Shown here one piece after another: positions 7,806 through 15,722 of a stretch of DNA of 64,000 nucleotides. The position numbers and the translations under genes are program-made. The DNA is from Nostoc sp. UHCC 0926 (GTDB lineage: Bacteria > Cyanobacteriota > Cyanobacteriia > Cyanobacteriales > Nostocaceae). The stretch lies in assembly GCF_028623165.1 (NCBI RefSeq), contig NZ_CP117768.1:2790001-2854000 (forward strand), given 5' to 3'. Position 1 is the stretch's first letter; each line of letters begins with the position of its first letter. The notes under the pieces were generated by a model. The model did not search any database, was not told the DNA's origin, and saw only the letters and a list, made by a program, of their open reading frames with translations.

Positions 7806-8516
7806 GTAATTGCTCAGGTGGGTTTTACCCGCTTTGAAGCGGAAATGCCAGATATCGACGGCGAACTTGATATCAGCGTCAGGCGTGCTGCGTTGGATAT
7901 TGAAACCACTTGGGTTCCAGCAATTGAAAATAGAGGTGAAGGTGTATTTATTGCTTTCCGTAAGCAAGTGATCGAAGATTGGTTAAAGCGAGAAGCCGTC
8001 AAAAAACGTGGACGAGAATTATCAAGAGGATTTGATATCTGGTGTGCGCGTAAAGGTATAGACCAAGAAAAAGAAAAAATTAATTTTCCTGGTTTGCAGT
8101 ATATTATGCTGCATTCTCTATCACATTTATTAATTGTGGCTGTATCGTTAGAATGCGGCTATGCTGCCAGTTCCATCCGCGAACGCATCTACGCTAGTGA
8201 TGCGGGATATGGAATTCTTTTATACACAGGTTCGTCTGGGTCAGAAGGTACATTAGGCGGACTGGTAGAAGTTGGCAAACGTATTGAATACCATTTGGAA
8301 GTAGCAATAGAGCAAGGAAGATTATGCTCTAATGACCCAGTATGCGCTCAACATCGACCAGATAATGAGCAGGAGGAGCGTTTTCTGCACGGTTCCGCTT
8401 GTCACGGATGCTTGCTGATTGCAGAAACATCCTGCGAACGCCGCAATGAATTTCTTGACCGTGCCTTGGTTATCTCCACAGTTGAGGGTTTAGGAGCAGA
8501 GTTTTTCCCAGAATAA
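7806..8516 (+). pseudogene. drmB: DISARM protein DrmB (DUF1998), C-terminal fragment
   Basis: About 236 codons remain of a protein that normally exceeds 500 residues. The fragment begins VIAQVGFTRFEAE and contains the DUF1998 signature: LHSLSHLLIVAVSLECGYA, then LYTGSSGSEGTLGGL, then CHGCLLIAETSCE with cysteines likely to bind metal. DrmB works with the helicase DrmA as the core of the DISARM antiphage system. The 5' part is gone, replaced at 7805 by the left end of the tnpB element. The first in-frame start is GTG at 7818, without a convincing ribosome site. It is followed 5 bp later by drmC, the usual order. I take it as broken. Confidence 0.85.
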
Positions 8517-8521
8517 ACACA

Positions 8522-9319
8522 ATGGCTTTTTTGCAACTGAGCCGCCCAACTTTGCTGAAACTAGCAACAGCACTAGAAAACGGTAGGCTATCCCCTCCTT
8601 TTCTCGTATCGGCAATCATTAACTACGTACCCGCAACTTTAAGCCAAACAGTAATTGATGAACTTAATCATCTAACTTCTGAAGGCATAAAATGCAGCTA
8701 CATTGCTTATACCCTGCGCTTGCTAGCAGCAGAACGAAGTGCATCTCAACAAATACGCGATCGCATTGAGTTGGTATGGACTGGCCCAGAGATAGCTGGT
8801 TCTCAAAGCCGTGATACTAGCATTGTTGTTCGCGAACTGTTTAGCAACGTGAAAAAAAGCGTTCTCATCTCCAGCTTTGCCATTGATAGAGGTGAGAAAG
8901 CACGGAAATTATTCCAGGTACTTGCAGAACGCATGGATGCTAACCCGGAACTATATGTACAAATGTTTCTTAACATCCAACGCCCTCATAACAGCGAAGT
9001 AGCAGAATCAATTTTATTAAGAGAATTTGCAGATACCTTCCGCTGGGATATTTGGATAGGAAAAAGACTACCACAAGTGTTTTACGATTCGCGATCGCTA
9101 GCAGTGAATGTTAAGCAAAAATCATCTCTCCACGCCAAGAGCATTATTGTAGATGAGGAATCTGTACTGATCACATCAGCTAACTTTACAGAAGCCGCCC
9201 ACGAACGCAATATTGAAGCAGGTGTGTTACTCACTGACTCAACAATAGCCCAAGCATTGCGGTTACAGTTTGACACTTTGGTATCTCACAAAATCCTGCT
9301 TCCCATTCCTGGTATTTAA
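8522..9319 (+). CDS. drmC: DISARM phospholipase-D-like protein DrmC
   Basis: A 265-residue PLD-superfamily protein. One HKD-type motif is clear near residue 200: HAKSIIVDEESVLITSANFT, the H-x-K-x4-D...S-x-N pattern. This fits DrmC, the smallest core subunit of DISARM, a nuclease-like protein dispensable in some systems. It starts 5 bp after the drmB stop, so both came from one operon. No drmA, methyltransferase or drmD/E follows in the window, so the system cannot be complete here. drmC itself looks intact. As cargo next to a CAST end, its likeliest original role was phage defence carried by the transposon. Confidence 0.85.
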   Translation: MAFLQLSRPTLLKLATALENGRLSPPFLVSAIINYVPATLSQTVIDELNHLTSEGIKCSYIAYTLRLLAAERSASQQIRDRIELVWTGPEIAGSQSRDTSIVVRELFSNVKKSVLISSFAIDRGEKARKLFQVLAERMDANPELYVQMFLNIQRPHNSEVAESILLREFADTFRWDIWIGKRLPQVFYDSRSLAVNVKQKSSLHAKSIIVDEESVLITSANFTEAAHERNIEAGVLLTDSTIAQALRLQFDTLVSHKILLPIPGI

Positions 9320-9361
9320 TTATTTGGGCGATCGCCTACGTGGGGTGTAAATCCATCGCGC

Positions 9362-9622
9362 TCAAACTATATCAACCTGAGAAACAACATTCCCTTCACT
9401 TTCATCCGATAAATATTCCAACAGTTCCCCTGGTTGACAATTCAACGCTTTACAAATGCCATTCAATCGTTCCGGTGCTAGTCTTGGCATTTCGTCAACC
9501 TTACGCAATCTATAAACTGAGTTTTCAGTTATACCTAGTATCTTAGCTAAATCCTTATTCTTAATCCGCTTTCGCGCCATCACTTCATTTAATTTCCAAC
9601 GAATCACTTGATTCTCAGACAT
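9362..9622 (-). CDS. Xre/Cro-type helix-turn-helix regulator
   Basis: An 86-residue DNA-binding protein of the Cro/C1 (HTH_26-like) class. The helix-turn-helix is KDLAKILGITENSVYRLRK near residues 24-42, followed by ALNCQPGELLEYL, typical of this small family. It faces drmC convergently with a 42-bp gap and is divergent from a small gene at 9843. The 220 bp between them hold a long palindrome, a likely operator. Small regulators of this sort are common on mobile defence islands; what it controls here is not known. Confidence 0.85.
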   Translation of the reverse strand: MSENQVIRWKLNEVMARKRIKNKDLAKILGITENSVYRLRKVDEMPRLAPERLNGICKALNCQPGELLEYLSDESEGNVVSQVDIV

Positions 9623-9717
9623 ACACTACATCACCAGTTTAGTCGCTGCTAGATGTAGATTTATCTACTCGTCAGTAGTTTAAATTACAAGTAGATATAT
9701 AACATTCTAAGTTTTAT

Positions 9718-9757
9718 TAATCTACACTTGACGCAATTCTACGCGTCACGTAGATTA
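9718..9757. promoter_or_regulatory. 40-bp interrupted palindrome, candidate operator of the Xre regulator
   Basis: TAATCTAC at 9718-9725 mirrors GTAGATTA at 9750-9757, and inside these TGACGC mirrors GCGTCA. Related GTAGAT/ATCTAC half-sites occur at 9654-9668 and 9690-9697 and TGTAGAC near 9761. The cluster fills the intergenic region between divergent genes, which suits a regulator-binding region. Confidence 0.55.
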
Positions 9758-9776
9758 AATTGTAGACAAAAATAAA

Positions 9777-9815
9777 AGCGATCGCCCTCCGGGAAGAGAC
9801 TGCGATCGCTCTTTG
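9777..9815 (+). terminator. Hairpin formed by two HIP1 palindromes
   Basis: AGCGATCGC (9777-9785) pairs with GCGATCGCT (9802-9810) around a 16-nt loop, followed by CTTTG. It lies 28 bp before the small gene at 9843, so it could be an attenuator or simply two HIP1 sites. The T-run is weak. Confidence 0.35.
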
Positions 9816-9842
9816 TAAAACCCCATCAGTGAGGTTATTCAC

Positions 9843-10145
9843 ATGATTACACAAGAGGCATTTGATGACCAAACTTTGATGCCATCAGAGTTTGAGGACT
9901 ACGTTAATCAGCTAATTGACCCACCAGCACCAGAAATAGAAATTGATTCCGTGACCGATGATTTTGGAGAGCTTTATCGAGTTTGGAACAGTTCACAACT
10001 GTTAGGTACTTTTTATCAAAATCTGGAGGGTAAATGGATAGCGCAGCCTTGTAATAGAGATGAAAGACCTTGTTGTGAAACTTCTTTGCAAGCGCAGTTG
10101 TTCATCATAGCTGTCAATGGCCTGTTAGTAGCAGATGTAGCGTAA
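9843..10145 (+). CDS. Small acidic hypothetical protein, 100 aa
   Basis: I do not recognise this protein. It is acidic, has no membrane segment or signal peptide, and the middle reads as a small beta-rich fold (FGELYRVWNSSQLLGTFYQN, then GKWIAQPC). Two cysteines are adjacent (RPCCET). A GAGG ribosome site lies 8 bp before the ATG, supporting real translation. It is divergent from the Xre regulator and may be under its control. Short proteins like this are frequent on cyanobacterial plasmids and islands. Confidence 0.65.
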   Translation: MITQEAFDDQTLMPSEFEDYVNQLIDPPAPEIEIDSVTDDFGELYRVWNSSQLLGTFYQNLEGKWIAQPCNRDERPCCETSLQAQLFIIAVNGLLVADVA

Positions 10146-10265
10146 ACCCTTAAAAAATTTTTCCTATCGCCTAGAGATGTGGTTCATACCCGTCTCTTTT
10201 TTATTTATGAGTGGAAGTGCGATCGGATCGCATTTCTAATGTTCAAGATTCGCAAGAAGAAAAAT

Positions 10266-10304
10266 AGCAAAAGGTCAGAATGTAGAGATTCCTGACCTTT
10301 TGCT
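10266..10304 (-). terminator. Strong 13-bp-stem hairpin after the tRNA-like gene
   Basis: AGCAAAAGGTCAG (10266-10278) is the exact complement of CTGACCTTTTGCT (10292-10304). On the minus strand it is followed by ATTTTTCTTCTT, so it reads as an intrinsic terminator for leftward transcription. It begins one base after the tRNA half at 10306. Confidence 0.8.
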
Positions 10305-10305
10305 G

Positions 10306-10388
10306 ATGAAAGTCGGTTGCTCTACCAACTGAGCTACAGCCCCTTCTTATGGAACTGACGGGACTCGAACCCGTGACCCACCGAATGA
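10306..10388 (-). tRNA. Circularly permuted tRNA-Glu-like gene (UUC), 3' half before 5' half
   Basis: On the minus strand the 3' half (10388-10350: TCAT, anticodon 3' strand TCGGT, variable GGGTC, T-arm ACGGG-TTCGAGT-CCCGT, acceptor CAGTTCC, A) comes first. Then a 6-nt linker TAAGAA, then the 5' half (10343-10306: GGGGCTG, TA, D-arm GCTCAGTTGGTAGAGC, A, ACCGA, CTTTCAT). Joining the halves at the shared TCAT gives an exact 73-nt canonical cloverleaf: ACCGA pairs fully with TCGGT, and the acceptor has five Watson-Crick and two G-U pairs. The loop CTTTCAT gives anticodon TTC. A terminator hairpin follows directly. A remnant of two tandem tRNAs is the alternative, but the cross-pairing argues against it. 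Confidence 0.7.
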
Positions 10389-10518
10389 CTGAAAAACTTA
10401 ATATATATTTCAAGTTTAGCGAAATCAGCTTTCAGTTTCCATAGGCAATAACCGAAATTGTAAGTAAAGAAAACCGAGCCAGTCAATAATAAAGCTATAA
10501 AGAGGTTTGACTGCAATA

Positions 10519-13500
10519 TTAGGAGTTGTCTCCCCAGCGACGAATTAAATCCTGAGAAGTGACAAGCTTTAAAGCATCACCTGAACAAAACACAGTAGCG
10601 CACCAGTCTCGATACATTCTTTTCTCATCTGACAGCATAATAAGCGGATATGATGGCTCACGATATAGACGAATTCCGCAAGCCAAGGACAAGTTCCTTA
10701 TTTTTAGGGCATTAGTAACTACATCACGACGAGCAACAAGAATATCGGCCTGATGCCTTTCCCCGCTTTCACCAGATTCTTTTATGGTAAAGGCTAAGAT
10801 TTCCCCTGACGCATTCAAAAATTTTCCTGCGTGGAAATCAACAACTCCCAAGATTCTTCTGAGCCACTTTGCTGGCAACCACTCTTCTGCTTCACCGTCT
10901 GGGCTACGCCAATAAACTTTACAGGTTCCTGCTAGCAAAGGGATTGTTTTTGCTTGTCCGACTGAATTATCTACAACAGGATAGACAATTCCTTCTGTCT
11001 CTCGAATCCAGGGGGCCCAAACTACCTCACATGGATCTTGGTAGGTTTCCATTGCATCAACAATCGCTTTAAAATCATATAAGTCCCGTGTTTCTAAATT
11101 ACATATACTGTTTTCCAAGAGAGAAGATGCGAACGATGGAAACACAAAACTTGATGCCCAGAAATTCGATTCAGCCTGACTATCTATATGTCGTCTTCTC
11201 ACAAATGCTTTTAAGACTAACCATTCATGCGCTTGCGCCCACTCTGGAAATTGACTTGATTCAGGTAAAACTAATGGTCCAACTGCTGGTAGAGGAGCTT
11301 TCTGTATCCACTCATTGACTCTATTAATTTGCAGTGGTTCAGTTAAGTCAGCATCTGGAACAAGCTCTGAAAAGGCTAAAACTGTACCTGAATTGAATTC
11401 ACCATAACCAATATCAGTTGCTGGATTGTTGACTTCAGCCAGAATTGCCAAGTTCACAGGTGGTTGATGAAGTTTATGATTCCAATCGTATGCTGTTACG
11501 CGATCAGCTAAAAAACCAGTAAGTTCGTGTGTAGCTACCCAAACATACTTCTCGCCAAAAGAAGCCATTGAGCTTGGTTCTCCATGCGTTGCCTTCCTAT
11601 ACTTGCGCGAAATAGCAATATCTGCACCCAAAATCTCATCGGGATCATCACTTTGAGGTTTTCCAATGAAAATTTCCTTAGACCAGCCCAAGCTCAAAGC
11701 ATAAGCATGAACGAAAGCCAAAGCAAGACGGTTAGGTGTTAGCTTTGATAGATTATAGGCTTTGGCATGATGTGTTAGAAATGCTTGAGCCAAGGTAGAA
11801 TACTGGGGAGATTTACCAGCATTGGTATATGTAGAATGAGCCATTCTTGCAAAATGGCTGTTATCAAAAAAAGGTTCTATCGCTTGAGGCACAACATACC
11901 AAGCAAGATCCATAGTAGCTGGACTAATGCCGTGGTGTTCATCAATACTGTTGACAGAGCTAGTCTCAAGTGGAAGTAATTCCTTTGGGTCTACATAAGG
12001 TTTACGTACATGGGTCAGAAGCTCTTCTGAGATTACAACACCGCACGCAAGACATCTCTCAACTAAACTACGAGCGCAGTGCCTGATGATTAGATTATGT
12101 GTGCGATACGGTGCATGAGGACTGAAAAGGCTGTTAATAATCCACTCACACAATGGTAGCCATGTCTCATCAGGACGGACAAGACAAGAAGCACCATATA
12201 CTGCCATCAATAGATCCTCTCTCATTTGAGGGTCATTAGTTTGAACAGCAGTTTTTAGAAGTGCTAAAAGTTCACTTGGTTTATTATGACCCCAGGCTGC
12301 AAGTTCAGACCGAATTCGTCTTCGGTTATTGTTATTAACAGTGGTGGTTGCCCATGCTAAAAGCAAAGGTGCTGAATCCCAAGGATCATCCTCATCTAAT
12401 TCAATTTCCTCCAACACCTCATAGGCATAACCTTCCCATTTAGCACCATGATTATGGGGTATCTGATGTGGTCCAGACCAGAATAAATCTCTCTCTGCCA
12501 CTCCCATAGGTAAAAGAGCATCATGGACAAACTTTGCACCATAGATATAGCCAGGAATTCTTAGCCCAGGAACTATAAGGAGTTCTAAAATCCTGGAACA
12601 AGTAGGCATATCTCGACTAAACAGATTAAGCACCCATTCTCGATATGCTTCTCCCTGGTGAGAGGGTATCATAGACAGCACCGTGAGTTGAATATCTTCT
12701 CGACGCTGACCTGTTAGGTTATTTTGCCATAATTCTGAAGTAAAGAAATTGTGTCTATCCTTTTCAAGGAGATACACTGCAAGTGTAATTGATGCTGGTC
12801 GATGCACTAAATATGGGGGCATATCAGGACTATTGGGTGATTCTTTAACATTTTGATACGCCTCCCATGCCAACAAAAAATCTGTCAAAGTTTCGTATGC
12901 TGGTTCCCAAGTGTTGATTTCTAAAGCAAAAGGATCATCTGAAGGCATACTCCGGCGAAGTAATAGCCCTTGATCGCGGCACTGGTTAAGAATCTGCAAC
13001 AGTTGTAAACGATTTAAAATACCTTTTGGGGATTGTGCTGACTCAACAGCTTGCAGCACCTCTTCTTCTAGTAATGCTGCTCCTTTTGTAAAGCAGGCTT
13101 TTGCGATCGCACGGAGAGAGGTACTAACTGGTTTTATATCTCTAGGCCAGTCTTCACCTTCACGCTCCCTGATAGAAAGTTCTGCATTCTTAATTTTACG
13201 CTTAATTAATTCGACTAAGGAAAAATTTTGTGCCGAAATGTTGTCAATTATTTGTCCTTGATGCAATTCAGCAAAAAGGCGAATTGCTAGTGGGGTTCGC
13301 AACGCCCACCGCAGAAGAGGTGGACATTGAATGCCATTAATTTGACAATGTGCTTTAAAAACATACGCAAGTGGTGCATCAGAACCTCTTAACCAAATCC
13401 TATTAATATTCCTCGGTAGAGAAATTCGCTGAACCAAACTTGGCCGAACTGAGAATGCAAATAAGATTCTTGGATATTGTTGAGCTATTACAGCTAGTTC

Positions 13501-14670
13501 CCCAAGTTTATCTGCCCAACGTTCTGCTCTAGTTGTCTCATCTAAACCATCTACTGCAATCAACACTCGAACTGGCAAACGTTCTGATATATCAACAGCG
13601 TTGGCAACGGAACGAACTTCAGATTGAATTGCTGCCGATTCAAGAGCATCAAAAACTTGTCGTAGATTCCACCCAGGCTGACCAATGGCGTTTGCCAGTA
13701 GTGACTCCCAACTTTGTACTAAATCAACATCTCTAGCTCTAATTAACACAGCAAGTTTTTTCTGGGCTAGGTGTCGTCGTACTGCTTCTGCCAAAGCATG
13801 AGTTTTCCCGACACCAGGATCACCAATATATATGACTGGCTGCCCCCAATCCTGCAATTTTCGAGGGGTAATTTCCCGCTCGTACCAACGTTCAAGCAAC
13901 TTCTGTAGTTGTTTACCAATGGGTTCAACTGCGTTTTCTCGTGATCCCTTTTTTTCTTCGGGCAGGAGTACGTTAATTAAATTCTGCAAACCCACAGTAC
14001 CACTAGGATCACATTCAGTCCCAAAACCGGTAACTGGGAATGAGTTACCTGGACAAAGACAATTTTCTAACTTTACCTGCTCCGCGATCGCTTCTATCAA
14101 CCAGCTTTGAGCAGCTTGAATCAGATTTTCTGCATCTGCTTGCTCCATAAATTCTGGGTAGCGTCTCAGGCGATTTGTTGTAATGTGTGCATCTTTTAGG
14201 TGATTACGCATTTGCCTAACGCCTTGTAGCCACCCAGGATAAATGCCAGGGCCATTCAATCGAATCTTCAAATCCTGCTCTATTTGGCCAGATTGATGTA
14301 AATCGGGGGTATATCGGTTACTCAGCCAACCATTTTGAGCTTGGTTGAACTTCATACCAATGTACTCTAGGTCAGTGACTGAGCTTTCAAACCAATAGCG
14401 ATGCAATCCTTCACTGCCCAGTTCAGCTAGTAGAGAAGCAATCCGAGTTTCATCCCACAAATCAACAGTGATCCCTGGATGATTTGTCTTAGCAGAATTT
14501 ATGAATTTATTCCAGCGATCGCGTTCTGTTATTGTCTGCCGCTTTTGAGTTTTTCCATCACTTAAATCTCTCGGAACGCAGACTACATAACGAATTAATC
14601 CGTTGCGATTTTTTATAGCAGTAAACCAAAAAGTTTTTAACAGAAAAGCGATCGCTAGAAGGCTTGTAGC
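10519..14670 (-). CDS. Giant STAND-type NTPase, probable defence protein, 5' end missing
   Basis: The protein is 1,313 residues from a TTG at 14460, but the frame stays open 70 codons further to 14670 and reads like real protein there (RYVVCVPRDLSDGKTQKR, then ERDRWNKFI). No plausible ATG or GTG lies in that stretch, so the true N-terminus seems lost. Numbered from the TTG, Walker A is GDPGVGKT (213-220) and Walker B is LIAVDGLDE (299-307), as in NACHT/STAND ATPases. The long C-terminal part is helical with few motifs. The upstream stretch resembles the region next to PD-(D/E)xK nuclease domains in Avs-like proteins; that is inference. Antiphage sensing is the likeliest ancestral role. Confidence 0.75.
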   Translation of the reverse strand, partial: ATSLLAIAFLLKTFWFTAIKNRNGLIRYVVCVPRDLSDGKTQKRQTITERDRWNKFINSAKTNHPGITVDLWDETRIASLLAELGSEGLHRYWFESSVTDLEYIGMKFNQAQNGWLSNRYTPDLHQSGQIEQDLKIRLNGPGIYPGWLQGVRQMRNHLKDAHITTNRLRRYPEFMEQADAENLIQAAQSWLIEAIAEQVKLENCLCPGNSFPVTGFGTECDPSGTVGLQNLINVLLPEEKKGSRENAVEPIGKQLQKLLERWYEREITPRKLQDWGQPVIYIGDPGVGKTHALAEAVRRHLAQKKLAVLIRARDVDLVQSWESLLANAIGQPGWNLRQVFDALESAAIQSEVRSVANAVDISERLPVRVLIAVDGLDETTRAERWADKLGELAVIAQQYPRILFAFSVRPSLVQRISLPRNINRIWLRGSDAPLAYVFKAHCQINGIQCPPLLRWALRTPLAIRLFAELHQGQIIDNISAQNFSLVELIKRKIKNAELSIREREGEDWPRDIKPVSTSLRAIAKACFTKGAALLEEEVLQAVESAQSPKGILNRLQLLQILNQCRDQGLLLRRSMPSDDPFALEINTWEPAYETLTDFLLAWEAYQNVKESPNSPDMPPYLVHRPASITLAVYLLEKDRHNFFTSELWQNNLTGQRREDIQLTVLSMIPSHQGEAYREWVLNLFSRDMPTCSRILELLIVPGLRIPGYIYGAKFVHDALLPMGVAERDLFWSGPHQIPHNHGAKWEGYAYEVLEEIELDEDDPWDSAPLLLAWATTTVNNNNRRRIRSELAAWGHNKPSELLALLKTAVQTNDPQMREDLLMAVYGASCLVRPDETWLPLCEWIINSLFSPHAPYRTHNLIIRHCARSLVERCLACGVVISEELLTHVRKPYVDPKELLPLETSSVNSIDEHHGISPATMDLAWYVVPQAIEPFFDNSHFARMAHSTYTNAGKSPQYSTLAQAFLTHHAKAYNLSKLTPNRLALAFVHAYALSLGWSKEIFIGKPQSDDPDEILGADIAISRKYRKATHGEPSSMASFGEKYVWVATHELTGFLADRVTAYDWNHKLHQPPVNLAILAEVNNPATDIGYGEFNSGTVLAFSELVPDADLTEPLQINRVNEWIQKAPLPAVGPLVLPESSQFPEWAQAHEWLVLKAFVRRRHIDSQAESNFWASSFVFPSFASSLLENSICNLETRDLYDFKAIVDAMETYQDPCEVVWAPWIRETEGIVYPVVDNSVGQAKTIPLLAGTCKVYWRSPDGEAEEWLPAKWLRRILGVVDFHAGKFLNASGEILAFTIKESGESGERHQADILVARRDVVTNALKIRNLSLACGIRLYREPSYPLIMLSDEKRMYRDWCATVFCSGDALKLVTSQDLIRRWGDNS

Positions 14671-14977
14671 TTATGATACTTAAAAATACAGAGTATTCTC
14701 ACTAGCAGACATAGTATAGATTATGATTAGCTAGCCGAAAATGGTCAATATTAACCTGATGGAATATAAATGCTTTCAATGACTTGATATTTCCGCTGTA
14801 GGGCTTGATATAAAAAGGCTAATACCAATTTAATATAAGGCTATTTAGTTTAGTGAATCAGCTTTGGTCTACAAGGCGCGATGTCTAAGGGCGGGCTATG
14901 ACGCTCGAATACTCGCTAACGCTTCGCTATCGGCGTCGCCTTTTTACCTACCACTGTGTGAAATAAGTCTCAAGATA
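14671..14977. other. Non-coding stretch with an interspersed repeat
   Basis: No gene seen. Bases 14896-14940 (GACGCTCGAATACTCGCTAA and following) recur in variant form at 49650-49682, so this is a dispersed repeat. Confidence 0.5.
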
Positions 14978-15076
14978 GTGTGTACCTCACCACAGAAGAA
15001 CTTAAGCTTGGTGTATAAGTTTGGGGAAATAGTGATGAATAAGGAAACAGTTCCTAGTCAAGCAGAAAAGTCGAAT
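14978..15076 (+). repeat. 99-bp direct repeat, copy 1 (leader and start of a small gene)
   Basis: Runs from GTGTGTACCTCA through the start codon at 15035 to codon 14 of the small gene. The second copy is at 15610-15708 with a few substitutions. Both copies keep the spacing and the ATGAATAAGG start. Confidence 0.85.
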
Positions 15077-15253
15077 CCAGAAGGCGATCCATCGCAATTA
15101 AGTCCAGAGGTACTAGACAAAATCAAACATCCTGCGAGAATAGACGATGTTATCCGGGAGCAATCACCAGAAGAACGTAGGAGTAACTCAGCTTTAGTAC
15201 CGGAAATGATTGATGAACCAAATGATGAATTGAACGGATTCACGAAAGAGTAA
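15035..15253 (+). CDS. Small hydrophilic hypothetical protein, 72 aa
   Basis: I do not recognise this protein. It starts MNKETVPSQAEKSN and is rich in Glu, Asp, Pro and Ser, with no membrane segment, and is probably largely disordered. An open stretch upstream to 14864 is repeat sequence, so I place the start at 15035. That choice is supported by the second copy of the same leader and start at 15666. A clear terminator follows 14 bp after the stop, so this looks like a short monocistronic unit. Confidence 0.65.
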   Translation: MNKETVPSQAEKSNPEGDPSQLSPEVLDKIKHPARIDDVIREQSPEERRSNSALVPEMIDEPNDELNGFTKE

Positions 15254-15266
15254 TCGAAAGGCTCAG

Positions 15267-15301
15267 ATTCCCGACTTTTATAAAAAGTCGGGAATTTTGT
15301 T
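15267..15301 (+). terminator. Intrinsic terminator of the 72-aa gene
   Basis: ATTCCCGACTTTT pairs with AAAAGTCGGGAAT (15267-15295) and is followed by TTTGTTATT. It is a 13-bp stem with a very short loop. Confidence 0.85.
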
Positions 15302-15357
15302 ATTCATGAATCATTAAAAAATCCAGGAATATGATTCCAGAAAGGAAATTGAGTCCG

Positions 15358-15573
15358 TTATTCTATGTGTTCATCGGCTGTTGAACTATAGGTAAATCCA
15401 TTCCAGGATAAAGCTAAGTAATCTTTGTCCACCTCAGCAATCACAGACCAGCGAATATGGCCTTCATCTAATTGGCTAGCAGTTCCAGATCCTCGACGAA
15501 CATAATCGACAATTCTATAAGTTCGGATATACAATTTTTTATTGGGTTGATTCGGTTCCTGAATTGGCCCGTA
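15358..15573 (-). pseudogene. C-terminal remnant of an unknown protein
   Basis: A 71-codon open stretch on the minus strand with protein-like composition (YIRTYRIVDYVRRGSGTA, then GHIRWSVIAEVDKDYLALSW) and a TAA stop at 15358. It is closed upstream by a TAG at 15574-15576 and has no ATG, so it is the tail of a longer gene. The break lies about 35 bp from the second copy of the 99-bp direct repeat, whose insertion may have destroyed the gene. I cannot assign a family. Confidence 0.5.
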
Positions 15574-15609
15574 CTAACCATCCTAACTAAATTCTTGAGT
15601 AATCAACTG

Positions 15610-15708
15610 GTGTGTACCTCAGCACAGAAGAACTACCCTTGCTGTATAAGTTTGGGGAAATAGTGATGAATAAGGAAACAGTTCCTAGTCAAACAGAAGA
15701 GTCAAATG
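15610..15708 (+). repeat. 99-bp direct repeat, copy 2
   Basis: Partner of the copy at 14978-15076. Differences include CACC to CAGC and CTTAAGCTTGGTG to CTACCCTTGCTG. Confidence 0.85.
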
Positions 15709-15722
15709 ATAATTTGGCGTAA
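15666..15722 (+). pseudogene. 18-codon partial duplicate of the 72-aa gene
   Basis: Reads MNKETVPSQTEESNDNLA then TAA. The first 13 codons match the gene at 15035 with changes, then the sequence diverges and stops. It has the same leader and start context, so it may still be transcribed and translated as a short peptide, but it looks like a truncated copy. Confidence 0.55.

Noticed and set aside
10306..10388. Group I intron flanking the tRNA halves (permuted intron-exon)
   Set aside because: No conserved intron core is visible on either side, and a terminator hairpin starts one base after the 5' half.
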